A stretch of 64,000 nt of DNA from an uncultured Alistipes sp. (GTDB lineage Bacteria; Bacteroidota; Bacteroidia; Bacteroidales; Rikenellaceae), in NCBI GenBank assembly GCA_905213895.1, contig CAJMKE010000013.1:24947-88946 (forward strand), in the 5' to 3' direction. The translations under genes were made by a program, and so were the position numbers. The notes under the pieces are model-generated. The model was not told the DNA's origin. It was given only the letters and a program-made list of their open reading frames with translations, and made no database searches. Positions 25,038-33,600 of this stretch are shown piece by piece (positions within the stretch are counted from its first letter, which is position 1; each line of letters opens with the position of its first letter).

Positions 25038-25068
25038 CAAATGTAAATTATATTTTACATTTTAGCAA
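25038..25068 (-). promoter_or_regulatory. Promoter and inverted-repeat operator of the membrane protein/HTH pair
   Basis: On the minus strand TACATTTG (plus 25038-25045) is a perfect TAnnTTTG -7 element, with a CTTG about 20 bp upstream as a weak -33. A perfect inverted repeat, ATGTAAA-N6-TTTACAT (25041-25060), covers the -7 element and is placed to act as an operator, probably for the HTH protein at 24357. Confidence 0.6.
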
Positions 25069-25091
25069 GTAAACACGACATTATTTTTGCC

Positions 25092-25140
25092 GGTAAAGTC
25101 CTTAAAGTCTTTAAAGACTTTAAAGTCGTTAAGGTCTTTG
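25092..25140. repeat. Repeat family copy 4
   Basis: Tandem TTAAAGTC/TTTAAAGAC words, including the perfect palindrome TTAAAGTCTTTAAAGACTTTAA given as arms TTAAAGTCTTT and AAAGACTTTAA. It lies 11 bp 3' of the minus-strand FAD dehydrogenase gene. Confidence 0.75.
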
Positions 25141-25150
25141 GGAACGGTGG

Positions 25151-26725
25151 TTATCCTCTTTGAGCCTGTCTTCTCTTGAAGAATTCGGTTACCGCTTCGG
25201 CGATTCGTTCGCCGTCCAGTGCTGCCGAGATTATGCCGCCGGCGTATCCTGCACCCTCGCCCGACGGGAAAAGTCCTTCGACCTCGGGGTGCATCAGCGT
25301 TTGTGCATCGCGGGGGATGCGGACAGGTGTCGAGGTGCGCGATTCGACGCCGACTACTATCGCTTCGTCAGTCAGATAGCCGTGCATGCGCTTGTCGAAT
25401 ACGCGGATTGCTTCGCGCAGGCGCGACGACATGAATTGTGGCATCCATTCGTCGAGCCGCGAGCATACCAACCCCGGGACGTATGACGATTTGGGCAGCG
25501 ACGACGAACCGCGCCCCGCGACGAAGTCCGCAACGCGCTGCGCCGGTGCGGTCTGGTTTTCGCCGCCGTTCTCTCGGGCTGCTCGTTCGAGTTCGCGCTG
25601 GAACTGCAATCCTGCGAGTTCGCCGTATTTCGGTCGCAGATGCTCGAAATCGGACAGCCGTATCTCCGTTACGAAACCCGAATTGGCGAACGGCGAGTTG
25701 CGCCGGCTCGGCGACATTCCGTTCACGACCGATTCCGACGCATCTGTCATCGCCGGAACGATGAATCCCCCCGGACACATGCAGAACGAGTAGACGCCGC
25801 GTCCGCCTATCTGCGCGACGAGCGAGTAGGATGCCGCCGGCAGATACTCCATCTGCTCCGACGAGTGGTACTGTATGCGGTCGATAAGCGATTGCGGATG
25901 TTCGATGCGGACGCCCATTGCGAACGGCTTCGCTTCGAGCCTTACGCCGCCTGCGTCGAGCATCTCGTAAATGTCGCGGGCAGAGTGTCCCGTAGCGACG
26001 ATTACGGTGTCGGTATCGACATTCGCGCCGTCGGCTTCGATGCCTGCGACGCGACCGTTGCGAATCTTTATCGCCGTAACCCGTTTGCCGAAATGAATCT
26101 CGCCGCCCGACGCGATGATTTGCCGTCGGATGTCGGCTATTATTCGCGGCAGCCTGTCCGAACCGATGTGCGGATGCGCTTCGTATAATATCTCCGGCGA
26201 TGCGCCGTGGAATACGAGCCGCTGCAATGCGCGGTTGTAGTCGCCGCGCTTCTTGCTGCGGGTGAACAGTTTGCCGTCGGAGAACGTGCCTGCGCCGCCC
26301 TCGCCGAACGCATAGTTCGAATCGGGGTCGATGCCTTGGTTGCGCTGTATGCGGGCGATGTCCTTTCCGCGCTCCACGACCTCTTTGCCGCGCTCGAAGA
26401 TTATCGGTTTCACGCCCGATTCGATAAGCCGCAATGCCGCGAAAAGTCCTGCCGGTCCAGCACCGATGATGACCGCTTCGCGCTTTCCGTCGACCGACGG
26501 ATAGTCGAACCGGAGCGGTGCCGGCTGCGGTTCGTCGTCGATGAACGCTTCGAGCGACAGGTTTACTTTGAGTGCGCCTCGACGGGCGTCGACCGAACGT
26601 TTGACGATTCGCAGAAGTGCTATATCCTGTTCGCGCACATGTAGTTCGCGAGCCGCTTGCGAGGTGTAGTATTTCGCATCGGCAGCCTGCTTGGGCGAGA
26701 GCGTGAGATTTATTATACGGGACAT
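25151..26725 (-). CDS. NAD(P)/FAD-dependent dehydrogenase (COG2509-like)
   Basis: A 524-residue cytoplasmic flavoprotein. Residues about 1-75 form an N-terminal domain typical of this family (SRIINLTLSPKQAADAKYY). The dinucleotide-binding motif VIIGAGPAGLFAALRL follows at about 86-101. FGEGGAGTFSDGKLFTR (about 139-155) is highly characteristic, and a second FAD segment reads GLFPSGEGAGYAGGIISAA (about 482-500). The family is widespread but its substrate is not established. I used the ATG giving MSRIINL; an ATG five codons upstream is possible. It stands alone between the HTH pair and tRNA-Leu. Confidence 0.85.
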   Translation of the reverse strand: MSRIINLTLSPKQAADAKYYTSQAARELHVREQDIALLRIVKRSVDARRGALKVNLSLEAFIDDEPQPAPLRFDYPSVDGKREAVIIGAGPAGLFAALRLIESGVKPIIFERGKEVVERGKDIARIQRNQGIDPDSNYAFGEGGAGTFSDGKLFTRSKKRGDYNRALQRLVFHGASPEILYEAHPHIGSDRLPRIIADIRRQIIASGGEIHFGKRVTAIKIRNGRVAGIEADGANVDTDTVIVATGHSARDIYEMLDAGGVRLEAKPFAMGVRIEHPQSLIDRIQYHSSEQMEYLPAASYSLVAQIGGRGVYSFCMCPGGFIVPAMTDASESVVNGMSPSRRNSPFANSGFVTEIRLSDFEHLRPKYGELAGLQFQRELERAARENGGENQTAPAQRVADFVAGRGSSSLPKSSYVPGLVCSRLDEWMPQFMSSRLREAIRVFDKRMHGYLTDEAIVVGVESRTSTPVRIPRDAQTLMHPEVEGLFPSGEGAGYAGGIISAALDGERIAEAVTEFFKRRQAQRG

Positions 26726-26903
26726 CGTATGAGTTTTCATGGTCGCCGAACCGTATGACTGCGCGTGTTTCCGATGCTTCGGACGGCGCGCCGTACGGCT
26801 TGCGACAATCGTTTAACGGCTGCAAATTTACTGATTTTCCGCAAACCGCCGACATGCAGGTTGCTATTTATAAAATTTTGGTTACCTTTGTGCCTGCGAC
26901 ACT

Positions 26904-26985
26904 GCGGATATGGTGTAATTGGTAGCCACGTCAGACTTAGGATCTGATGCCGAGAGGCGTGGGGGTTCGAGTCCCTTTATCCGCA
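26904..26985 (+). tRNA. tRNA-Leu, anticodon UAG
   Basis: The acceptor stem GCGGATA pairs with TATCCGC (26978-26984), discriminator A at 26985. The anticodon arm TCAGA-CTTAGGA-TCTGA gives anticodon TAG, reading CUA/CUG. A long variable arm (TGCCGAGAGGCG) marks the class II fold of tRNA-Leu, and the T arm has GGTTCGAGTCC. CCA is not encoded. The last 18 tRNA bases plus one are repeated at 27181-27199. Confidence 0.95.
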
Positions 26986-27199
26986 CTTGAAAACAGGGGA
27001 CAAATCGTCCCCTGTTTCCGTGCGGATAATCCGCAATTCACATTGACATTCCCTCCCCATCCCCTCCCTTTGTCAAAGGGAGGGACTTTATTTCGCAAAC
27101 AATGTTCGGTAAGATATTTAACGGGTTGCCGAATTAAGATATATTTATTTCAGCGGTAATTCGGCTTCGGCTGCGCCGTCCGAGTCCCTTTATCCGCAC
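26968..27199. repeat. Attachment-site-like 19-bp direct repeat of the tRNA-Leu 3' end, with the segment between
   Basis: The sequence CGAGTCCCTTTATCCGCAC occurs exactly at 26968-26986 (the 3' end of tRNA-Leu) and at 27181-27199, 213 bp downstream. Duplication of a tRNA 3' end is the usual mark of site-specific integration (attL/attR). The segment between holds no gene, only hairpins: 26991-27017, a near-palindrome TGCGGATAATCCGCA (27020-27034), and a 10-bp stem CCCTCCCTTT/AAAGGGAGGG (27062-27084). It may be the footprint of a lost or very small element. Confidence 0.6.
26991..27017 (+). terminator. Hairpin after tRNA-Leu
   Basis: An 11-bp perfect stem (AAACAGGGGAC with GTCCCCTGTTT) around AAATC, 5 bp after the tRNA. 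A T-run is weak, so it could be a terminator or a processing signal for the tRNA transcript. Confidence 0.55.
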
Positions 27200-27211
27200 G
27201 AATTTTACGCG

Positions 27212-27240
27212 AGCGACCGAATATGTTCGGTCGCTTTTTT
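27212..27240 (+). terminator. Strong rho-independent terminator
   Basis: A 10-bp stem (AGCGACCGAA at 27212-27221 with TTCGGTCGCT at 27226-27235) with a 4-nt loop, followed by six T on the plus strand. It lies just after the second att-like repeat and would end transcription from tRNA-Leu. Confidence 0.88.
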
Positions 27241-27254
27241 CGTTCAAGGAAAGC

Positions 27255-27287
27255 ATTAAAGACTTTAAGGTCATTAAAGTCCTTAAT
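27255..27287. repeat. Repeat family copy 5
   Basis: Inverted 14-mers ATTAAAGACTTTAA (27255-27268) and TTAAAGTCCTTAAT (27274-27287), one mismatch, around GGTCA. It lies 7 bp 3' of the minus-strand lacI-type gene. Confidence 0.8.
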
Positions 27288-27294
27288 AATCCTT

Positions 27295-28320
27295 TTACTG
27301 CTCTTTCGGTTGCAGCAGGTTGCGTACGGAGTCGCGGATTACCATCTTGACGGGCAACTTTATCTGCGCCGCTTTTTGCGAGCGGTTCGAAATCTCCTGC
27401 ATCAGCACCTTTATCGCCAGCGTACCGATATTGGTTATAGGCTGGCTGATGTGCGTTACGGGCGGGTCGATGAAGTCGAGTTGTATCGAGTGGTCGAACG
27501 AGATTACCGAAATGTCCTGCGGTATACGCAGTTGCGATTCACGTATCGCCTTTATCGCACCGAGCAGAATCGTGTTGCTGAGCGCGAAAATCGCCGTAGG
27601 CGGATTGGTCGAATTGAGCGCGAGTTTGGTTTCGAGATAACCGTTGTCGATGGAGAAACTGTTGCCGCAAACGTTGGCGCAGTCGCCGAGACCTGCCGCC
27701 TGCATCGTGTCGATAAAGCCTTTCACGCGATGCCGCGTAGGCGAGGTGTGCAGGTTGCCCTGAATACACAATATATTGCGGTGTCCGTTGTTTATCAGAT
27801 AGTTCACTGCTTCGCAACTGCCTTCGTAGTTGTCGCTGCATACGTATGGCAGGTTCGAGTTCTCGTAGTAGCGGTCTATCAGCACGACCGGAGTGGATGC
27901 GCTTATCGATTCGAGTCTGGACGGGTCGTTTCCGCACGGAACGGCGATTATGCCGTCGACTTTGCGCGATACGAGCGACCGTATTCCGTCCTGCTCGTCC
28001 GCTTCGTTTTCGGTAGAATCGACTATTATAATGGTGTAACCCATGCGTTTGGCTTCCGCCGTTACGACCGATGCTATCATAGCGAAATAGGGGTTTTCGA
28101 TACACGGTATGATAAGACCTATCGTATGGGTGCTTTTCGTGCGCAAACTTTTTGCGATGATGCTTGGGGTGTATCCGCAGCGGTCTGCCTCCGCCTTGAT
28201 TATGGCGACGGTTTCGGGGCTTATGCGGTATTTGGCTGCCTGACCGTTCAATGCCCTCGATATGGTTGATATCGAGAATCCTGTGCGCTGCGAAAGACTT
28301 ATGAGTGTGCTTTTTTCCAT
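27295..28320 (-). CDS. LacI-family transcriptional regulator of the nucleoside/ribose locus
   Basis: A 341-residue regulator. The N-terminal HTH and hinge helix are typical: LISLSQRTGFSISTISRALN (about residues 6-25), then YTPSIIAKSLRT. Residues about 65-330 form the periplasmic-binding-protein-like ligand domain (HTIGLIIPCIENPYFAMIAS, VDGIIAVPCG, VVLIDRYYENS). It is divergent from the ribokinase gene, and a near-perfect LacI-type palindrome lies over that promoter at 28407-28424. By context the effector would be ribose, a phosphorylated ribose or a nucleoside; the sequence alone does not say which. Confidence 0.92.
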   Translation of the reverse strand: MEKSTLISLSQRTGFSISTISRALNGQAAKYRISPETVAIIKAEADRCGYTPSIIAKSLRTKSTHTIGLIIPCIENPYFAMIASVVTAEAKRMGYTIIIVDSTENEADEQDGIRSLVSRKVDGIIAVPCGNDPSRLESISASTPVVLIDRYYENSNLPYVCSDNYEGSCEAVNYLINNGHRNILCIQGNLHTSPTRHRVKGFIDTMQAAGLGDCANVCGNSFSIDNGYLETKLALNSTNPPTAIFALSNTILLGAIKAIRESQLRIPQDISVISFDHSIQLDFIDPPVTHISQPITNIGTLAIKVLMQEISNRSQKAAQIKLPVKMVIRDSVRNLLQPKEQ

Positions 28321-28377
28321 TTGCGAATCGTTTCTTTGGCAAAGATAATGCTTTCATGTAAAAAAGTAAAGAAATTC

Positions 28378-28424
28378 TTTGCAGTTAGAAAAAATAGTGA
28401 TATATTTGCGCAAACGTTTGTGCA
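28378..28424 (+). promoter_or_regulatory. Promoter and LacI-type operator of the nucleoside-scavenging operon
   Basis: TTTG at 28378-28381, 19 bp, then TATATTTG at 28401-28408: an exact match to the Bacteroidota TTTG-N19-TAnnTTTG promoter. The palindrome TGCGCAAACGTTTGTGCA (28407-28424, one mismatch, central CG) overlaps the end of the -7 element and covers the expected transcription start. This is the classical position for repression by a LacI-family protein, here the divergent gene product at 27295. Confidence 0.8.
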
Positions 28425-28474
28425 AATGCAGATGTCTTTGAAACGAAAAATAAACGGGAAATATTGTGCGCAAA

Positions 28475-29422
28475 ATGTGTAAAATAGTCGTTTTAGGCAG
28501 TTCCAATACGGATTTGGTCGTGCGTTCGTCGCGTATGCCGCGCGCCGGAGAGACTCTCCTCGGCGGAGATTTTATGATGGCGGCAGGCGGCAAAGGTGCA
28601 AATCAGGCGGTGGCGATAGCGCGTCTGGGTTCGCCGGTTACCTTTATTGCGAAGGTGGGCTGCGACATGTTCGGGGAACGGGCGGTGGAGCAGTATGCTG
28701 CCGAGGGTATCGACACGTCGACGATTCTGCGCGATAGGGAGGCTCCGTCGGGCGTAGCCCTTATCACGGTGAACGATGCCGGCGAGAACTGCATCGTCGT
28801 TGCCGGCGGCGCGAATAACGGAATGACTGTCGCCGATGTCGATTCGATGCGCGACCGTATCGAGAGTGCCGAATATCTGCTCATGCAGTTGGAGGTGCCG
28901 ATGCCGGTCGTCGAGCATGCGGCAGAAATCGCGTTCGCGGCAGGCGTGAAGGTGATACTGAATCCTGCTCCCGCGGCGAAACTCAGCGACGGACTTCTCT
29001 CGAAATGCTATATGCTGACGCCCAACGAAACCGAATGCGGTATAATCGCCGGAGTTCCGGTCGAAAATTGCGGGCAGGCGGAGGCGGCTGCCGAAATGCT
29101 GATTGCGAAGGGCGTGCGGAACGTTATCGTAACTCTTGGCGGCAAGGGTTCGCTCTACAAGAGTGCGACGGAGCGGGTGATGATACCTGCCTGTCGCGTG
29201 AAGGCTGTCGATACGACTGCCGCGGGCGATACGTATAACGGGGCATTGTGTCTGGCGTTGTCGGAGGGCAGGACGATTCGCGAGGCGGCGGAATTTGCGA
29301 CGAAAGCGGCGGCGATTTCGGTTACCCGTGCCGGTGCGCAGCCTTCGCTGCCGACGCGCGGCGAGGTGGAGGAGTTCGATGCGTCGAAATATGCGGAAGC
29401 ACCGTTGCATGCGGGTGCGTAA
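28475..29422 (+). CDS. rbsK: Ribokinase (PfkB family)
   Basis: A 315-residue sugar kinase that converts ribose to ribose-5-phosphate. It has the N-terminal substrate loop GSSNTDLVV (about residues 8-16), the PfkB signature AAGGKGANQAVAIARLG (about 40-56), and the C-terminal catalytic motif VDTTAAGDTYNGALC (about 248-262), whose Asp is the general base. I start at ATG 28475 (MCKIVVLG); a GTG three codons upstream is the alternative. It is the first gene after the LacI-controlled promoter and sits with a nucleoside hydrolase, so ribose from nucleosides is the likely substrate. Confidence 0.92.
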   Translation: MCKIVVLGSSNTDLVVRSSRMPRAGETLLGGDFMMAAGGKGANQAVAIARLGSPVTFIAKVGCDMFGERAVEQYAAEGIDTSTILRDREAPSGVALITVNDAGENCIVVAGGANNGMTVADVDSMRDRIESAEYLLMQLEVPMPVVEHAAEIAFAAGVKVILNPAPAAKLSDGLLSKCYMLTPNETECGIIAGVPVENCGQAEAAAEMLIAKGVRNVIVTLGGKGSLYKSATERVMIPACRVKAVDTTAAGDTYNGALCLALSEGRTIREAAEFATKAAAISVTRAGAQPSLPTRGEVEEFDASKYAEAPLHAGA

Positions 29423-29474
29423 CGCAGGTAAAATGAAACAAACTTAAAACTAACCTGATAAAAACTTTGAAATT

Positions 29475-30482
29475 ATGTTTATCGTAAACAGTTATGCGCT
29501 GGCAGTCGTATTCTGCTTCGTTACGATGCTTTGCTGGGGTTCGTGGGGCAATACTCAGAAACTCGCGTCGAAGAGTTGGCGGTACGAACTCTTCTATTGG
29601 GACTATGTAATCGGAATGGTGCTGTTCGCCGCCATACTCGGATTGACGATGGGCAGTTGCGGCACGCTCGGTCGCCCGTTCCTCGAAGACCTCGGACAGG
29701 CGTCGTGGGCTAATATCGGCAGCGTCGTTCTCGGCGGCGTGATATTCAATGCATCCAATATTCTGCTTTCCGCATCGGTTTCGCTCGCAGGACTTGCAGT
29801 GGCGTTTCCGCTCGGAGTGGGACTGGCTCTCGTGCTGGGTGTACTGATAAACTATCTGGGCGCGCCAAAGGGCGACCCTGTTATTCTGTTTCTCGGCGTC
29901 GCTCTTATCGTCGTCGCGATTATCTGCAACGGCATCGCGTCGGGCAGGATAAGCAGCGGCTCGAAAAGCGCAAGCACCCGCAAGGGTCTGGTACTCGCCG
30001 TAGTCGCGGGCGTGCTGATGTCGTTCTTCTACCGCTTCGTGGCTGTCGCCATGGATATCGACAACTTCGAGAATCCTACTCAGGGCATGCTTACCCCGTA
30101 TTCGGCGATATTCGTATTCTCGATAGGAGTGTTGCTCTCCAATTTCGTGTTCAATACGTTCGTCATGCGCCGTCCGTTCGTCGGCGAGCCGGTAAGTTAC
30201 AAAGACTATTTCGCGGGCAAACTCTCCGCCCATTCGGTCGGAATGCTCGGCGGTGCGATATGGTGCCTCGGTACTGCGTTCAGTTACATCGCTGCCGGAA
30301 AGGCGGGTGCCGCAATATCGTATGCTCTCGGTCAGGGCGCACCTATGATTGCCGCGATATGGGGTGTGTTCATCTGGAAGGAGTTCAAGGGTGCCGACAA
30401 GTCGGTCAATGTCCTGCTCGCACTGATGTTCTGCCTGTTCATAGCGGGTCTGTCGCTGATAATAGTTTCGGGCGGAAACTAA
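29475..30482 (+). CDS. DMT-superfamily sugar permease (RhaT/GRP-like)
   Basis: A 335-residue protein with ten predicted membrane helices, beginning SYALAVVFCFVTMLCWGSWG and including the glycine-rich ISYALGQGAPMIAAIWGVF near the end. It resembles the drug/metabolite superfamily branch with the rhamnose-proton symporter RhaT and the glucose/ribose (GRP, RbsU-type) permeases. In this operon, between ribokinase and nucleoside hydrolase, ribose is the most sensible substrate, with nucleosides second. It has no signal sequence and acts in the inner membrane. Confidence 0.75.
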   Translation: MFIVNSYALAVVFCFVTMLCWGSWGNTQKLASKSWRYELFYWDYVIGMVLFAAILGLTMGSCGTLGRPFLEDLGQASWANIGSVVLGGVIFNASNILLSASVSLAGLAVAFPLGVGLALVLGVLINYLGAPKGDPVILFLGVALIVVAIICNGIASGRISSGSKSASTRKGLVLAVVAGVLMSFFYRFVAVAMDIDNFENPTQGMLTPYSAIFVFSIGVLLSNFVFNTFVMRRPFVGEPVSYKDYFAGKLSAHSVGMLGGAIWCLGTAFSYIAAGKAGAAISYALGQGAPMIAAIWGVFIWKEFKGADKSVNVLLALMFCLFIAGLSLIIVSGGN

Positions 30483-30515
30483 AAAGCGTATCCGGAAACA
30501 AAAAAACTACATGAT

Positions 30516-31517
30516 ATGAAGAACCTCAAATTTCTGCCGCTCGTCTGCGCGTTTCTCGTCTGCACGACCGTGGCGGCATCCGCCAAAAATGACGACAAGG
30601 TGCTGCTGATTGTCGAAACCGACATGGGCAACGACATCGACGATGCCATTGCGCTCGACGTGCTGTACAAATATGCCGATGCCGGCATGGTCGACATAGT
30701 TGCGATAGGCAACCACAAGTACAGCCCGACGGCAACGGCTTATATCGACATAATGAACTGCTGGTACGGCTATCCAAATATTCCGATGGCACAGTCGAAC
30801 ACTCCGGTAATCAATATCGCTGCGCCAGACTATACGCTGCCGGTAGTGTATTCGGAGGTCTATCCGCGGCACAAGTATCTGCCGAAACTCTCCACGCAGG
30901 TGGAACTCTACCGCCGCATACTCGCCAAGGCGGACGACGACTCAATCGTAGTTCTGTCGCTCGGTTTCGCCACCGAACTCGCCAAACTGCTCGATTCGCC
31001 GGCAGACGACATTTCGCCGCTGACGGGTCGCGAACTGGTTGCGCGCAAGGTGAAGATGCTGTCGGTAATGGCGGGCAGTTACGGTCCTAAAAAGCGTGCC
31101 GAATTCAATGTCAAGAACGATATTCCTGCGATGCAGAAGGTGTTCGCCGAGTGGGACACTCCGATTGTCCAAAATCCGTTCGAACTCGGCAAACAGGTGA
31201 TGTTCCCTGCAACTGCGATTACCGACGGGCTGTCGTGGGCGAAAAATCATCCGCTCGCCGACGGCTATGCCAACTACCATGCGATGCCTTACGACCGCCC
31301 GACATGGGACGTGCTGTCGGCAATTTATATCTTCTATCCGGAGATGTTCACCGGCGAGAAGGGTACGGTTACGGTCGATGACAAGGGATACACCCATTTC
31401 GAGCCGTCGGTATCGGGCAAACATACAGTCTTGTCGCCGCTTACCGACGCCCAGGCTTCGGCACTGCTCGACCATATGCTGAAAACCGTGGCTGAACATC
31501 CTAAAAAGCGTCGCTAA
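30516..31517 (+). CDS. Exported nucleoside hydrolase
   Basis: A 333-residue protein that would split nucleosides into ribose and base. A signal peptide (MKNLKFLPLVCAFLVCTTVA, ending AASA) sends it to the periplasm. The calcium-binding active-site motif reads ETDMGNDIDDAIALD (about residues 34-48), a variant of the family DTDxGxDDAxA. The rest is less like classical inosine-uridine hydrolases and closer to the secreted Bacteroidota group. Its location fits release of free ribose outside the cytoplasm for the permease encoded just upstream. Confidence 0.85.
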   Translation: MKNLKFLPLVCAFLVCTTVAASAKNDDKVLLIVETDMGNDIDDAIALDVLYKYADAGMVDIVAIGNHKYSPTATAYIDIMNCWYGYPNIPMAQSNTPVINIAAPDYTLPVVYSEVYPRHKYLPKLSTQVELYRRILAKADDDSIVVLSLGFATELAKLLDSPADDISPLTGRELVARKVKMLSVMAGSYGPKKRAEFNVKNDIPAMQKVFAEWDTPIVQNPFELGKQVMFPATAITDGLSWAKNHPLADGYANYHAMPYDRPTWDVLSAIYIFYPEMFTGEKGTVTVDDKGYTHFEPSVSGKHTVLSPLTDAQASALLDHMLKTVAEHPKKRR

Positions 31518-31535
31518 CAGCCTAACCTACGCAAT

Positions 31536-33578
31536 ATGAAGATAGACAAACTTTTGGTGTGTGCTGCTGTAATATTCTGTATTGCAGCATGTAGTGAAAA
31601 ATCTTCGGGGGGGGGATTTTCGCCTGACGAACCCGAACCGACTCCGCCCGACCCTCCGGTAACGACGACGCTGCCCGATATTTCCGAGTACAAGATAAAG
31701 AGTGTCGAGGAGATGTCGCTCGGCGGAGCGTATCTGATTCCGTGCAGCGGCGTGGGCGAGGGCGACTGCGTGAAACTCGTCGCCCGCGACGGCAGCGGCG
31801 AAACGCATACTCTGCCGGTCGAGAATATCAATGAGGAGAAGGGCGTTTCGTTCAAGACCCCGTCCGAGTTTATCGGCGGAATGTTCGCCGTGTCGGCGCA
31901 GGTCGGCGGCAAAAGCATCGATTTCGGAACGACATTCATCGACGTAATCGACGATGCCGAATTGCCTCATGCCGGCGGATACACCCTCTACGGTCGTGTC
32001 TGCGACTGGGCGGGCAAGCCGATTGCCGGAGTTACGGTGTCGGACGGCTTGGAGGTAACGACCACCGATTCCGAGGGCATGTACTATATCGCGTCGCTCA
32101 AACGCCGCGGATACGTGTTCATTTCCGTGCCGAGCGGCTATCGTGTGGCGGTAAACCGTTCGATTCCCCAATTCTTCCGCTATACCTCGGGCAAACCGTC
32201 GCAGTACGACCAGTGCAATTTCGTACTCGCACCCGAGGAGAATACCCGTCATCGCGTAATCGTATTCACCGATACCCATCTTGCCAACCGCACCGATGAC
32301 GTCAAACAGTTTACATCGGGATTCTATGCCGACCTCGAACGCGAGATAGTGAAGGCGCGCACCGAGGGCGTGAAACTTTGCGGAATGAGCCTCGGCGATT
32401 TGACGTGGGACGAGTGGTGGTATAAGAACAGTTACACACCGACGACCTACGCCGCGCAGATGGCGGGTCTCGATATGCCGATTTTCAATGCGCCTGGCAA
32501 TCACGACAACGACCCGTATGTCGCCGACGATTTTGAGTCCGAACATGCTTTCCGCACCAATATCGGTCCTACATATTATTCGTTCAACATCGGTGCGATA
32601 CACTATGTCCAGTTGGATGACACTCTGTTCGCCAACAAAGGCGGTGCTAACGGCACTGTCGGCGACCTGTCGTATTCGCAGGGTCTGTCCGACGACGAAT
32701 TCGCATGGCTCGCGGGCGATTTGAAAAACGTTCCGGCGGGAACGACGGTCTTCGTCGGCATGCACATCCCGTATACCACGCGCTATAACATCAGTTCTGG
32801 AACGTTGCAGTTCGGATATATGATGCCTGCCGCCCAGCGGTCGCGGCTGGATGCCTTGCTGGCTGACTACAAGGTGCATTTCGTTACGGGTCATACCCAT
32901 ATCCGCTACAACAACTTCGTGAGCGAACGTGTCGTGGAACACAATATTCCCGCAATCTGCGCCACTTGGTGGTGGACGGGCAAATACTCCGGTTTCCGCT
33001 GCCATATGTGCCGCGACGGTGTGCCGGGAGGATACGAGGTGTTCGACATCGGCTACGGTTCTCCGGACGACGTCCGTTGGTATTACCAGCCGATAGGACG
33101 TAGCGCCGATTACCAGTTCCGTGCCTACGACCTGAACAACTGTCTGATTACGCGTGCGAAATATTGCCCGAAAGTGGCGAACAACTTCAAGACGGTTACG
33201 GAAGAACTGTTCGCGCAGTATGCCTGCGGATACGACAGAAGCCGCAGCGACAATGCGGTGCTTATCAACGTGTTCAACTGGGATGTCCGCTGGAAGGTGG
33301 AGGTTCGCGAGGTCGAGACCGGCAAGAATCTGACGGTGCGTCAGGTCGATGCCTACGACCCGCTGCATGTTATCCATTTCAACATGGCGCGCATGAACAC
33401 CAACTCGGCGGCACTGACGTTTCCCGCACTGCTGACCTCGCACATGTTCGAGGCGACATGCTCTTCGGCGACATCGACATTGGAGATAAGCGTAACCGAC
33501 GGTTTCGGCAGAACGTATTCCGAGACGATGAAGCGTCCGCGCGAACTCTACGATATGTCCAAATCCTCTGACTGGTAA
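31536..33578 (+). CDS. Calcineurin-like metallophosphoesterase lipoprotein
   Basis: A 680-residue surface or periplasmic lipoprotein (signal ending IAAC at about residue 19). Domain order: an N-terminal beta domain, then YTLYGRVCDWAGKPIAGVTV (carboxypeptidase-regulatory-like, about 149-168), then the metallophosphatase core with VFTDTHLAN (about 245-253), GDLTWDEWW, GNHDNDP (about 322-328), GMHIPY and GHTHIRYN, then a C-terminal beta domain. All five metal-binding blocks are present. In this operon it could remove phosphate from nucleotides made by the S1/P1 nuclease. Nine G in a row (31607-31615) lie just after the lipidated Cys and may be prone to slippage. Confidence 0.86.
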   Translation: MKIDKLLVCAAVIFCIAACSEKSSGGGFSPDEPEPTPPDPPVTTTLPDISEYKIKSVEEMSLGGAYLIPCSGVGEGDCVKLVARDGSGETHTLPVENINEEKGVSFKTPSEFIGGMFAVSAQVGGKSIDFGTTFIDVIDDAELPHAGGYTLYGRVCDWAGKPIAGVTVSDGLEVTTTDSEGMYYIASLKRRGYVFISVPSGYRVAVNRSIPQFFRYTSGKPSQYDQCNFVLAPEENTRHRVIVFTDTHLANRTDDVKQFTSGFYADLEREIVKARTEGVKLCGMSLGDLTWDEWWYKNSYTPTTYAAQMAGLDMPIFNAPGNHDNDPYVADDFESEHAFRTNIGPTYYSFNIGAIHYVQLDDTLFANKGGANGTVGDLSYSQGLSDDEFAWLAGDLKNVPAGTTVFVGMHIPYTTRYNISSGTLQFGYMMPAAQRSRLDALLADYKVHFVTGHTHIRYNNFVSERVVEHNIPAICATWWWTGKYSGFRCHMCRDGVPGGYEVFDIGYGSPDDVRWYYQPIGRSADYQFRAYDLNNCLITRAKYCPKVANNFKTVTEELFAQYACGYDRSRSDNAVLINVFNWDVRWKVEVREVETGKNLTVRQVDAYDPLHVIHFNMARMNTNSAALTFPALLTSHMFEATCSSATSTLEISVTDGFGRTYSETMKRPRELYDMSKSSDW

Positions 33579-33600
33579 AGTTTTATAAGGTGATTGTTTA

